From DASUSH01 sp963785155 (GTDB lineage: Bacteria > Actinomycetota > Thermoleophilia > Solirubrobacterales > 70-9): a DNA stretch of 64,000 bases. Of the stretch, positions 1 through 7,825 are shown piece after piece. A model generated the notes under the pieces. It was not told the origin of the DNA. It searched no databases and worked only from the letters and a program-made list of their open reading frames with translations. Position numbers and translations under genes: made by a program. The stretch is from NCBI GenBank assembly GCA_963785155.1, contig CAWAUB010000007.1, forward strand, positions 627,591-691,590, in the 5' to 3' direction. Position 1 is the stretch's first letter. Every line of letters begins with the position of its first letter.

Positions 1-106
1 CGGGCCCGTCGCGAGCGCCGCGGTTCGAACAAGCCGGCCAAGCGTCGATGTGCGCCCGCGACGCCTACCGGATGACCTGTTGCAGCCCTTCTTTTCCGCC
101 GGATCA

Positions 107-121
107 CGAACTTACCGTTCG
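107..121. promoter_or_regulatory. LexA-like SOS box upstream of recA
   Basis: An inverted repeat CGAAC-TTACC-GTTCG lies 65 bp upstream of the recA start and abuts a -10-like GATTCT (121-126). The half-sites match the CGAAC/GTTCG arms of the actinobacterial and Gram-positive LexA box, but the spacer is 5 nt instead of the usual 4. Its placement over the presumed promoter fits repression of recA by LexA. Because this assembly carries many apparent one-base insertions, the extra spacer base may be an artefact. The remaining upstream DNA (1-106) shows no gene I can recognise; one frame ends at a stop at 73-75 after a basic stretch and could be the tail of a truncated upstream gene. Confidence 0.5.
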
Positions 122-186
122 ATTCTCAGGCCTCAGGGGGCCGAGTACGTCCCTCTGAGCTCGACCGACTTGAAAGTGAGTACGTA

Positions 187-1350
187 ATGGCAGCAGAAAA
201 GAGAGTCCCGTTGATCATGGAGGCGAAGCCCGCCAGCGCCCGCACCAGCGACAAGGAGGCGAAGGCGAAGGATGCCGCCCTCCTCTCGGCCGAGAAGCAG
301 ATCGAGCAGGAGTTCGGCGCCGGCTCGCTGATGCGGCTGGGCGACGACGCCGCGCTCAACGTCGAAGCGATCCCGACCGGCAGCACCACGCTCGACCTCG
401 CGCTCGGCGTCGGCGGCGTCCCCCGTGGCCGGATCGTGGAGATCTTCGGCCCCGAGTCCTCCGGTAAGACGACGCTCGTCTACCACATCATCGCCGAGGC
501 CCAGGCCCGCGGCGGCGTCTGCGCCTTCATCGATGCCGAGCACGCGCTCGACCCCGTCTACGCGCGCCGGATCGGCGTCGACACCGACGAGCTGCTTGTC
601 TCCCAGCCCGACTACGGCGAGCAGGCGCTCGAGATCGTCGACATCCTCGTCCGCTCGGGCGCGGTCGACGTCGTCGCGGTCGACTCGGTCGCCGCGCTGA
701 CGCCGCGGGTCGAGCTCGAGGGGCAGATGGGGGAGACCCAGGTCGGCCTCCAGGCACGCCTGATGTCGCAGGCGCTGCGCAAGCTCGCCGGCAACCTGAA
801 CCGGGCGAAGACCGTCTGCCTGTTCACCAACCAGATCCGGGAGAAGATCGGCGTCAGCTTCGGCAGCCCCGAGACACAGCCGGGCGGCCGGGCACTCAAG
901 TTCTACTGCTCGCAGCGCCTCGACCTCCGCCGCATCGAGACCCTCAAGGAGGGCACCGAGGCCGTCGGCAACCGGGTCCGCGTCAAGGTCGTCAAGAACA
1001 AGGTCGCGGCGCCGTTCCGCCAGGCCGAGTTCGACGTCGAGTACGGCGTCGGCATCTCCAAGCAGGGTTGCCTGATCGACCTCGGGCTCGAGCACGACCT
1101 GGTCCAGAAGTCCGGCTCGTTCTTCTCCTACGGGGAGACGCGCCTCGGCCAGGGTCGCAACAACGCCAAGATCTTCCTGACGGAGAACCCGAAGCTCGCC
1201 GACGAGCTCGAGGGGAAGATCTACGCCGCGCTCGGGATCGATCGTCCCGCCGGCCCGACCGCCGTCCCCGCTCCGGCCGAGGACAAGGAGAAGGCCGGGA
1301 AGGCCGCGGCGAAGGCGAAGGCGGACGAACCCGAGAAGAAGGCCGCCTAG
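187..1350 (+). CDS. recA: Recombinase RecA
   Basis: RecA is the ATP-dependent strand-exchange protein of homologous recombination and the coprotease that triggers LexA cleavage in the SOS response. The 387-residue product has the Walker A motif GPESSGKT at residues 88-95, the FIDAEHALD segment, a Walker B-like VVAVDSVAAL and the conserved FTNQIREKIG loop. Family length is usually about 350. The extra length is a charged N-terminal extension of about 30 residues and a Lys/Ala/Glu-rich tail after residue 355. An internal ATG at 217 is an alternative start. recX follows 14 nt after the stop and is presumably co-transcribed. A LexA-like box lies just upstream. Confidence 0.97.
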   Translation: MAAEKRVPLIMEAKPASARTSDKEAKAKDAALLSAEKQIEQEFGAGSLMRLGDDAALNVEAIPTGSTTLDLALGVGGVPRGRIVEIFGPESSGKTTLVYHIIAEAQARGGVCAFIDAEHALDPVYARRIGVDTDELLVSQPDYGEQALEIVDILVRSGAVDVVAVDSVAALTPRVELEGQMGETQVGLQARLMSQALRKLAGNLNRAKTVCLFTNQIREKIGVSFGSPETQPGGRALKFYCSQRLDLRRIETLKEGTEAVGNRVRVKVVKNKVAAPFRQAEFDVEYGVGISKQGCLIDLGLEHDLVQKSGSFFSYGETRLGQGRNNAKIFLTENPKLADELEGKIYAALGIDRPAGPTAVPAPAEDKEKAGKAAAKAKADEPEKKAA

Positions 1351-1364
1351 CCGGTAGACCCGGT

Positions 1365-1829
1365 ATGGAGGACAGGGGCAACAGCGCCGCCGCGGAGGCC
1401 TTCGCCAAGGCTCTGGGTGCCCTTCGCAGGCGTGAGCGCAGCCGTGCGGAGCTCAACGAATGGCTCGCCAGGCGTGGATTCGAGCGCGAGGACGCCGACG
1501 CGGCGCTCGACCGCCTGGATCTGGTCGGCGAGCTCGACGACGAGCGCTTCGCGCGCCGCTACGCCGAGGACAAGCGCGAGCTCTCCGGCTGGGGCCCGGA
1601 GCGAATCCGGGAATCGCTCGTCGCCCGCGGAGTCCCGCTCGAGCAGGTTGAGAGCGCCCTCGACGCCGACTCCTACGACGAGCAGCTAGACCGCGCCTCG
1701 GAGCTGCTCGAGCGCAAGGGCGGCGACCTCGACTCCGACGTGGCGCGCGGCCGCGCCCTGGGCTTCCTCACCCGCCGCGGCTACGAATACGAAGTGGCCT
1801 ACGAGGCCGTCCGCCGCAACGCGGCCTGA
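1365..1829 (+). CDS. recX: Regulatory protein RecX
   Basis: RecX binds the RecA filament and modulates its activity. The 154-residue product is all alpha-helical in character, with the repeated three-helix RecX motifs: an N-terminal RRRERSRAELNEWLARRGF block, then a block around LDDERFARRYAEDK, and a C-terminal LGFLTRRGYEYEVAYEAV. The frame is open further upstream through recA, but the ATG at 1365, 14 nt after the recA stop, gives the normal RecX length. Position directly downstream of recA is the standard arrangement and supports co-expression. Confidence 0.93.
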   Translation: MEDRGNSAAAEAFAKALGALRRRERSRAELNEWLARRGFEREDADAALDRLDLVGELDDERFARRYAEDKRELSGWGPERIRESLVARGVPLEQVESALDADSYDEQLDRASELLERKGGDLDSDVARGRALGFLTRRGYEYEVAYEAVRRNAA

Positions 1830-1841
1830 CGCTTGCAGCGC

Positions 1842-1870
1842 TTGCCAGGACGCCGACTCGGGTCTACGAT
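1842..1870 (+). promoter_or_regulatory. Sigma-70-type promoter between recX and rny
   Basis: TTGCCA (1842-1847) and TACGAT (1865-1870) are separated by exactly 17 nt, a near-consensus housekeeping promoter. Transcription would start near 1877-1878 and run through a leader of about 250 nt to rny. The leader contains a short open frame at 1878-2000 and a 10-bp perfect hairpin at 2020-2044. Confidence 0.55.
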
Positions 1871-1877
1871 GGTTGTG

Positions 1878-2000
1878 GTGGCTGTGAGGCTGCCGAGAAC
1901 ACGAACGTTGACTGCTGACAAGAACAATTTGAAATCAATTCTGACCACCCAGCGACGGTGCGGCGCCCGCGCCAAGACCGCGAAGGAGGATTTGAGCTAG
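1878..2000 (+). CDS. Possible 40-codon small protein in the rny leader
   Basis: A GTG-initiated frame of 40 codons starts 7 nt after the TACGAT -10 element, the same geometry as the leaderless genes elsewhere in the window. The predicted peptide is basic, with an Asp-Lys-Asn-Asn-Leu segment, and this stretch is unusually AT-rich for the region. I recognise no family. It may be a real small protein, a leader peptide affecting rny, or chance. The stop at 1998-2000 lies 20 nt before the strong hairpin. Confidence 0.22.
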   Translation: MAVRLPRTRTLTADKNNLKSILTTQRRCGARAKTAKEDLS

Positions 2001-2019
2001 GGCGCCCCGCGCGACCCAC

Positions 2020-2044
2020 CGCGGCCGGCCCGCTGCCGGCCGCG
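2020..2044 (+). other. Perfect 10-bp hairpin in the rny 5' leader
   Basis: The arm CGCGGCCGGC (2020-2029) pairs perfectly with GCCGGCCGCG (2035-2044) around a 5-nt loop. There is no T-run after it, so it is not a classical intrinsic terminator. It sits about 90 nt upstream of the rny start and could be an attenuator or a stability element in the rny transcript. Confidence 0.5.
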
Positions 2045-2134
2045 TAGGCAGAGAAACGCGTGTCTCGGCGGCCGTGGTCCCGACCCGGCAACGATGTCCT
2101 GAGCGATCGCTCGGGCGGAGAGGAACGCGAGACG

Positions 2135-3601
2135 ATGGAGTCACGAGCAAGTCGCTCCCTCTTCGGACGCGGACGCCGCCGAGACCCCTCGGTGCCCGAC
2201 GATCGCACCGAGGAGATCGCCCGGCCGGAGCCCGACGAGCCGACCGTCGAGGCGCCGGCGCCGGCCGAGCCCGGAATGGCCGACGAGCTACGCGTTCGCC
2301 GCGAGGAGATCGCGCGGATGGAGGAACGGGCGCTGCGTGACACCGAGTCGCTCGAGATCCAGCGAACCGACTTCGACCGCCGGATGCAGGCCCTGGAGGA
2401 CCGCGAGCGCACGCTCGAGCAGCAGGCCGAGGAGCAGAAGCGCCAGCGCCGGGTACAGCGAAACGAGCTCGAGCGGATCTCCGGGCTCACGGTCGCCGAG
2501 GCGAAGCAGGTCCTGCTCGCGGACATCGAGACCGAGGCCCGCGCCGACGCGGCGACCGAGCTGGGCAAGATCGAGGACGAGACTCGCCGCGAGGCCGAGC
2601 GGCGTGCCCGCAACATCCTCTCGGTCGCAATGCAGCGGCTCGCCGCAACGCACGCCAGCGAGACGACAACACGCACCGTCGAGCTGCCCAACGACGAGAT
2701 GAAGGGCAGGATCATCGGCCGCGAGGGCCGCAACATCCGCGCGCTGGAGAACCTGACCGGCGTCGACATCATCGTCGACGAGACGCCGAACGCGGTGGTC
2801 CTCTCGAGCTTCGACGGCGTTCGGCGGGAGATCGCACGGGTGACGCTCGAAAAGCTGATCGCCGACGGGCGCATCCACCCGGCCCTGATCGAGGAGACCT
2901 ACGAGCAGGCGACCGAAGAGGTCGAGGCGCGGATCGTCGAGGACGGCGAGCGAGCCGCCCTCGAGGCCAAGGTCCACGGCCTCGACCCGGAGCTCCTGCA
3001 GCTCCTCGGCCGACTGCGCTACCGGACGAGCTACGGGCAGAACGTGCTCGACCACCTGGTCGAGTGCGCCAACCTCGCCGCGATGATCGCCGACGAGCTC
3101 GGGGCCTCGGTCGAGACCGCTCGGCGTGCGGCACTCCTCCACGACATCGGCAAGGCCGTCAGCCACGAGGTCGAGGGACCGCACGCCCAGGTGGGGGCCA
3201 AGCTGGCACGGCGCCACGGCGAGCCGGAGGCCGTGGCGCACGCGATGGAGGCCCACCACAACGAGGTCGAGCCCCGCACCGTCGAGGCCGTCCTCCTGCA
3301 GGCCGCCGATGCTGTGTCCGGCGCGCGCCCCGGTGCCCGCGGCGAGTCGCTCGAGGGATACGTAAAGCGGCTACGCGACCTCGAGGAGATCGCGGCCCGC
3401 CACGACGGGGTCCAGCGCGTCCTCGCCATGCGCGCCGGGCGGGAGGTTCGTGTCATGGTCGACCCCGGCGAGGTCGACGACGAGCGGATCGCGCTGCTCT
3501 CCCACGAGATCGCCCACCAGATCAGCGAGGAGCTCGAGCATCCGGGGCGGATCCGCGTAACCGTGATCCGCGAGAGCCGCTCGACCTCCTACGCCGACTA
3601 A
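2135..3601 (+). CDS. rny: Ribonuclease Y, lacking an N-terminal membrane anchor
   Basis: RNase Y is the endoribonuclease that starts mRNA decay in many Gram-positive bacteria. The 488-residue product has a charged, Glu/Arg-rich coiled-coil region (about residues 50-185), a KH domain with GREGRNIRALE, and an HD phosphohydrolase domain with LLHDIGKA. The ATG at 2135 follows a GGAGAGGA ribosome-binding site; an earlier in-frame ATG at 2060 has none. Normal RNase Y begins with one transmembrane helix. Here the N-terminus is basic and then Pro/Glu-rich with no hydrophobic segment from either start, so the enzyme should be soluble or tethered by a partner. Confidence 0.92.
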   Translation: MESRASRSLFGRGRRRDPSVPDDRTEEIARPEPDEPTVEAPAPAEPGMADELRVRREEIARMEERALRDTESLEIQRTDFDRRMQALEDRERTLEQQAEEQKRQRRVQRNELERISGLTVAEAKQVLLADIETEARADAATELGKIEDETRREAERRARNILSVAMQRLAATHASETTTRTVELPNDEMKGRIIGREGRNIRALENLTGVDIIVDETPNAVVLSSFDGVRREIARVTLEKLIADGRIHPALIEETYEQATEEVEARIVEDGERAALEAKVHGLDPELLQLLGRLRYRTSYGQNVLDHLVECANLAAMIADELGASVETARRAALLHDIGKAVSHEVEGPHAQVGAKLARRHGEPEAVAHAMEAHHNEVEPRTVEAVLLQAADAVSGARPGARGESLEGYVKRLRDLEEIAARHDGVQRVLAMRAGREVRVMVDPGEVDDERIALLSHEIAHQISEELEHPGRIRVTVIRESRSTSYAD

Positions 3602-3621
3602 CGCTTGTAGGATCGCGGCCG

Positions 3622-4228
3622 ATGGAACCAGAGCATTTCTATTGGATCGGTGGCGCGCTCACGGTCCTCGCGCTCGTCGTCTCCTTCATCGGGATCCGCA
3701 ACGAGAACTTCCCGAAGTCGCGCGGCATGCTGATGGGCGTAATCGGCCTCTTCGTCTTCATGGTCGTCGCGACGACCACGTACGCGGTGGTCAACGCGGA
3801 GGATGAGCAGGAGAAGCATCTTGCCGAGCTGGCCGAGGAGCAGGAAGCAGCCGGGGGCGAGGAGCTGGAAGCGGAGGAGACCGGGGGCGAGGGCCCGATC
3901 ACGGGCGACGAGGGCGCCGCCGCGCAGGCGGGCGAAGACGAGGAGGCGGCAACCGACACCGGCACCGTGGGCATGACCGAATACGCCTTCGACCCCGACG
4001 CGGTCACGGTGGCCGCGGGCGACGACCTGACCGTGCAGAACGACGGCGCGATCATCCACAACCTGACCGTCGTCGACGGCGAGGACGAGCTCGCCGGCAC
4101 CGACAACGTCGACGGCGGCGCGAGCGCCGACCTGAAGGTCGACAGTCGACCCCGGGACCTACGAGATGATCTGCACCATCCCGGGCCACGAGGACCTCGG
4201 GATGTCCGGCGAATTCACCGTCGAGTAG
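3622..4228 (+). CDS. Membrane-anchored cupredoxin (one frameshift near 4144)
   Basis: This is a blue-copper-like domain protein with an N-terminal anchor. Two hydrophobic segments (about residues 9-24 and 38-56) are followed by an acidic Glu/Gly-rich linker and a cupredoxin domain. Copper ligands are visible as the His of IIHNLTV and the Cys, His and Met of CTIPGHEDLGM. These last three fall in the +1 frame. Removing the A at 4144 gives a continuous VDVDPGTYEMIC, so I treat it as one gene ending at 4228. TAGGAT ends 8 nt before the ATG with no Shine-Dalgarno sequence, suggesting a leaderless start. The likely role is periplasmic-face electron transfer or copper handling; the partner is unknown. 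Confidence 0.8.
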
Positions 4229-4231
4229 CGC

Positions 4232-4660
4232 TCAGCCGATGAAGACGGAGGAGGAGATCTTCTCCTTGCAGGTGATGCCGCCGTCGTCGCCTGGCAACTT
4301 CACCTCGCCCGCCTTCACCTTGTAGTTGCCGGGCTTGGCGAACCGGAATCCGTTGGTGTTCTTCTTCGGCGTGAACTTCCACTTGCCCTTGCCGTTGGTG
4401 CGGATGGTGGCGATGATCGACGCTTGCTCGAGCTCGCTGACGGGGCGGTGGCGGAGCTTCACCTTGCGGTTGCGCTCGCATGCCCTGGCCTTCGAGCTGA
4501 CGGTGCCCTTGATCGTGTCCTTGTCGGTCGTGCGCTTCAGCTTCAGCGTCAGCCCGGTCGAGAACTTCGTCTGCGCGACGGCGGTAACCGCGCCGAAGCC
4601 GGCAATCGCCACGGCCAAGACGACCACCGCGGCCCGAATCGAGCTCCATCCACCCTTCAC
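4232..4660 (-). CDS. Small secreted protein of unknown function
   Basis: The GTG at 4660 gives 142 residues beginning with a basic n-region and a hydrophobic stretch (AAVVVLAVAIAGFGAV), a typical signal peptide. The mature part is Lys-rich and probably beta-stranded, with patterns such as GKWKFTPKKNTNG that recall bacterial Ig-like or surface beta-sandwich domains. Only two Cys remain, possibly a disulfide. TAGGTT ends 8 nt upstream of the start, again with leaderless geometry. It is transcribed away from miaB and converges on the cupredoxin gene. No specific function can be assigned. Confidence 0.75.
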   Translation of the reverse strand: MKGGWSSIRAAVVVLAVAIAGFGAVTAVAQTKFSTGLTLKLKRTTDKDTIKGTVSSKARACERNRKVKLRHRPVSELEQASIIATIRTNGKGKWKFTPKKNTNGFRFAKPGNYKVKAGEVKLPGDDGGITCKEKISSSVFIG

Positions 4661-4704
4661 GAGACCCGAACCTACCAGCGGCGCCAGCGCTACGCTCCGG
4701 TCGC

Positions 4705-6030
4705 ATGGTCGGGAAGCGGTACCACGTGACGACGTTCGGGTGCCAGATGAACGAGCACGACTCCGAGCGGATGAAGGGGATGCTCGACTCGCTCGGCTAC
4801 GAGGCATGCGAAGAGCGCTCCGAAGCCGACCTGATCCTCTTCAACACCTGCTCGATCCGCGAGTCGGCAGACAGCCGTTTCATCGCGCACCTCGGGGAGG
4901 CGAAGCGGCTCAAGGGCGAGGATCCCGAGCGCGTGGTCGGTGTGGGCGGCTGCTGGGCGCAGTCGGTTAAGGACGAGGTCTTCGAGCGCTTCCCGTTCGT
5001 CGACGTCGCCTTCGGCCCGGGCCAGATCCATCGCCTCGCCGAGTTCCTCACCTCCGACTCGCTCACGGCACAGGGCTACTTCGAGTTCGAGGACTTCTCC
5101 GGGCACCTGCCGGCCCGTCGCGAGCGCGAGTTCCAGGCCTGGCTGCAGATTTCCCAAGGTTGCAACATGGCCTGCGCATATTGCATAGTGCCGTCGACTC
5201 GCGGCCGCGAGGAGAGCCGGTCCCCGGCGGAACTGGTCGCGGAGGTCGAGCGCCTCGCCGGTGACGGTGTGCGTGAGCTCACCCTGCTCGGGCAGAACGT
5301 GAACAGCTACGGCCGCGACCTGCCGAAGGATTCGCGAATCACGTTCGCCGAGCTACTGCGCGAGATCGACGCCATCGACGGGATCCAGCGGGTCCGCTAC
5401 ACCAGCCCACACCCGAAGGACATGCGCGAGGACGTGATCGCCGTCCACGCCGAGTGCAGGTCGATCTGCGAGCACATCCACCTGCCTCTACAGGCCGGTT
5501 CGAGCCGGATCCTGAAGGCGATGCGCCGGACCTACGACCGCGGCCGCTACATGGACCGCGTGGCGCAGATCCGCGAGCACCTGCCGGACTGCGCACTGAC
5601 GACCGACATCATCGTCGGGTTCCCCGGCGAGACGGAGGACGACTTCGCCGAGACACTCGAGGTCGTCGACGAGGTGGGCTTCGACAGCGCCTTTACTTTC
5701 GTCTTCTCGCCTCGGCGCGGCACGCAGGCGGCGGATCTGGATGGCAAGGTCCCTCACGCCGTCAAGCGCGAACGGATGGAGCGTCTCGTGCCGCTCGTCC
5801 AGCGCCGCGCCAGGGAGCGCGCGCAGCGCTTCGTCGGGCGGACGATGGAGGTCCTGGTCGAGGGCCCGAGCCGCAACGACCCGATTCGCCTGCGCGGCCG
5901 CATCCGGCACAACAAGACGGTCAACTTCGACGGCGTCGCAGTGCCGGGGGAATTTGTCGACGTCGAGATTGAGTCAGCGACATCGACGACGCTTGCCGGA
6001 AGCGAGAGGATCCTCAGCCGCGCGGGCTGA
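4705..6030 (+). CDS. miaB: tRNA-2-methylthio-N6-dimethylallyladenosine synthase MiaB
   Basis: MiaB is a radical-SAM methylthiotransferase that adds the methylthio group to i6A37 of tRNAs reading UNN codons. The 441-residue product has the N-terminal cluster cysteines (C13, C49, C83), the radical-SAM CxxxCxxC at C153/C157/C160 (CNMACAYC) and a C-terminal TRAM domain. TACGCT ends 8 nt before the ATG and no ribosome-binding site is visible. miaA starts 25 nt after the stop behind two purine-rich Shine-Dalgarno candidates, so the two steps of ms2i6A synthesis are encoded together. Confidence 0.97.
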   Translation: MVGKRYHVTTFGCQMNEHDSERMKGMLDSLGYEACEERSEADLILFNTCSIRESADSRFIAHLGEAKRLKGEDPERVVGVGGCWAQSVKDEVFERFPFVDVAFGPGQIHRLAEFLTSDSLTAQGYFEFEDFSGHLPARREREFQAWLQISQGCNMACAYCIVPSTRGREESRSPAELVAEVERLAGDGVRELTLLGQNVNSYGRDLPKDSRITFAELLREIDAIDGIQRVRYTSPHPKDMREDVIAVHAECRSICEHIHLPLQAGSSRILKAMRRTYDRGRYMDRVAQIREHLPDCALTTDIIVGFPGETEDDFAETLEVVDEVGFDSAFTFVFSPRRGTQAADLDGKVPHAVKRERMERLVPLVQRRARERAQRFVGRTMEVLVEGPSRNDPIRLRGRIRHNKTVNFDGVAVPGEFVDVEIESATSTTLAGSERILSRAG

Positions 6031-6055
6031 AGGAGGAGAGGGGGAGGCGGGGGGT

Positions 6056-6946
6056 ATGGAGGTCTTGGCGATCTTCGGGCCGACGGCGATCGGCAAGACG
6101 GGCGTTGCGATCGAGGTGGCGAAGCTCCTTCGCGATCGCGGCGAGGATCCCGTCGCGGTCTCGTGCGACGCCCTTCAGGTCTATCGCGGCATCGAGGTCC
6201 TGACCGCTGCGCCGACCCCGGCCGAGCGCGAGTGGCTGGAGCACCGGCTGGTCGGGTTCGCACCGATCGACGAGGAGTTCAGCGCCGGCCGCTTCGCCGA
6301 GCTTGCGAGGCGCGAGATCGACGAGTTGCTCGCTGAGGGACGTCGCCCGATCGTGGTCGGGGGCACCGGCCTCTACCTGCGGGCCGCCCTCGCCGAGCTG
6401 GAGCTCCGGCCGCCCGTTCCCCCCGAGGTCCGAGTGGCCGTGGAAGAGGAGATTGCCGCGGAGGGCTCCGCACGTCTCCACGGTCAGCTTGATCCGGCTC
6501 TGCGGGCGAGCGTCCACCCGAACGACCGCAAGCGGATCGCGCGGGCGCTCGAGCTTCAGCGCGCCGGGCTCGATCCGCCGCCGCCGGGCGGAGGCGAGCT
6601 TTGGACCGCCGAGCTCCGCCACCCAACTCTGCTTGTCGGGCTGACGATGGAGCGGGAGGCCCATACAGAGAAGATCGAGTCGCGAGCACGCCAGATCGCC
6701 GCATCCGGCGCGGTCGAAGAGGTGCGGGCGGCCGACGCGGAAGGGGCGTCGCGCACGGCGCGCGCCGCAATCGGGTTCGACGAGCTACTCGCCGAGGACC
6801 TGGCCGGTTACATGCGCGCCCAGCAGGCGTTCTCCAAGCGCCAGCTGACCTGGATGCGCAGGCTCGAGGGCGCCAACGTGATCGACCGCACCGACCGCAC
6901 CGACTCGGACGTGGCGGCGGAAATCGTCCGCCTGCTCGAGCGCTGA
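6056..6946 (+). CDS. miaA: tRNA dimethylallyltransferase MiaA
   Basis: MiaA transfers the dimethylallyl group to A37 of tRNA, the substrate for MiaB. The P-loop GPTAIGKT is at residues 8-15, followed by the CDALQVYRG segment, GGTGLYLRA, and the C-terminal AIGFDELL and FSKRQLTWMRR motifs. Length is 296 residues, normal for the family. As an operon-internal gene it has a Shine-Dalgarno sequence (GGAGG at 6042-6046), unlike the upstream-most genes of this region. dapF follows 18 nt after the stop with its own -10-like element. Confidence 0.96.
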   Translation: MEVLAIFGPTAIGKTGVAIEVAKLLRDRGEDPVAVSCDALQVYRGIEVLTAAPTPAEREWLEHRLVGFAPIDEEFSAGRFAELARREIDELLAEGRRPIVVGGTGLYLRAALAELELRPPVPPEVRVAVEEEIAAEGSARLHGQLDPALRASVHPNDRKRIARALELQRAGLDPPPPGGGELWTAELRHPTLLVGLTMEREAHTEKIESRARQIAASGAVEEVRAADAEGASRTARAAIGFDELLAEDLAGYMRAQQAFSKRQLTWMRRLEGANVIDRTDRTDSDVAAEIVRLLER

Positions 6947-6964
6947 GCGCGATACTGCCGCCCG

Positions 6965-7804
6965 ATGAGGTTCGAGAAATGGCAGGCGCTGGGCAACGAC
7001 TACGTGATCCTCGAGGCGGATGCCCTGCCCTGGGAGTTGACTACCGAGCGGGTGCGCCTCATCTGCGACCCGCACTTCGGCGTCGGCTCCGACGGGATCC
7101 TGCTGCTCTCGCGGCTCGACGGCGGAGAGCACGTGGCGGAACTGAGGATCTTCAACCCCGACGGCTCCGAGGCCGAGCTCTCCGGCAACGGGGCGCGCGA
7201 GGCCGTCCTCTACCTGCGCCGCTCGGGCTGGACGGACCAGGACACCTTCACGGTGCTGACGAAAGCGGGCCCGGTGACCCCGACGATCAAGGGCGAGAGC
7301 ACCGTCTCGATGGCGATCGGCCGGGCGTCGACGAGCTCGGCCGACTTCCCCTCGGGTCCCGCCGATGGCACGGGCTCGGTCACCTCGGCTGGCCGCGAAT
7401 GGGCCTTCCGCCACATCAACGTCGGCAACCCCCAATGCGTGATCGAGGCGGGCGACGACGTCGAGGACCTCGATCTCGGCGAGATCGGCCCGGCGATCGA
7501 GTCGAGCGACTTGTTCCCGAACCGAACGAACGTCTCGTTCATCCGTGTCGATGCCTCAACCGTCCGGGCGCGGATATTTGAGCGCGGGGTGGGGGAGACG
7601 CTCTCCTCAGGCACCGGAGCCAGCGGAGCCGCGGTCGCTGCCTTCCTGGGCGGCGCCGCCAGCCCTATCACCGTGAAATTGGATGGCGGCGAGCTGACCG
7701 TGGAGGTCTCCGACGACCTCGACGTGACGCTCATCGGCACCGCGGAGCCGATCTGCTCCGGCGAGCTCTCAGCGGAGCTCCTCGCCCGCCTGGCCGATAT
7801 CTAG
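6965..7804 (+). CDS. dapF: Diaminopimelate epimerase homolog without either catalytic cysteine
   Basis: By synteny (miaA-dapF) and length (279 residues) this is the DapF ortholog, which normally converts LL- to meso-diaminopimelate using two cysteines as acid and base. The fold motifs are present: GNDYVI near residue 10, GVGSDGIL near 40, FNPDGSEAELSGNGAR at 63-78, and NPQCVIE. The first catalytic Cys, expected right after GNGAR, is Glu79. The second, expected in the C-terminal CGTGA motif, is Ser215 (SSGTGASGA). GATACT ends 8 nt before the ATG, a leaderless-type start. The enzyme may use a different chemistry, act on another substrate, or be inactive. The neighbouring dapL feeds the same pathway. 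Confidence 0.88.
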   Translation: MRFEKWQALGNDYVILEADALPWELTTERVRLICDPHFGVGSDGILLLSRLDGGEHVAELRIFNPDGSEAELSGNGAREAVLYLRRSGWTDQDTFTVLTKAGPVTPTIKGESTVSMAIGRASTSSADFPSGPADGTGSVTSAGREWAFRHINVGNPQCVIEAGDDVEDLDLGEIGPAIESSDLFPNRTNVSFIRVDASTVRARIFERGVGETLSSGTGASGAAVAAFLGGAASPITVKLDGGELTVEVSDDLDVTLIGTAEPICSGELSAELLARLADI

Positions 7805-7825
7805 AGACTTCTCTAGGTTTCGCCC

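Noticed and set aside
20..38. GGTTCGAAC resembling a tRNA T-loop
   Set aside because: The flanks do not form a T-stem, and no acceptor, D or anticodon arm fits upstream; it is only a short palindrome (23-30).
133..1095. Long minus-strand open frame antisense to recA (and similar long antisense frames elsewhere)
   Set aside because: It follows from high GC in third codon positions; the translation is repetitive in composition and has no family features, while recA is certain.
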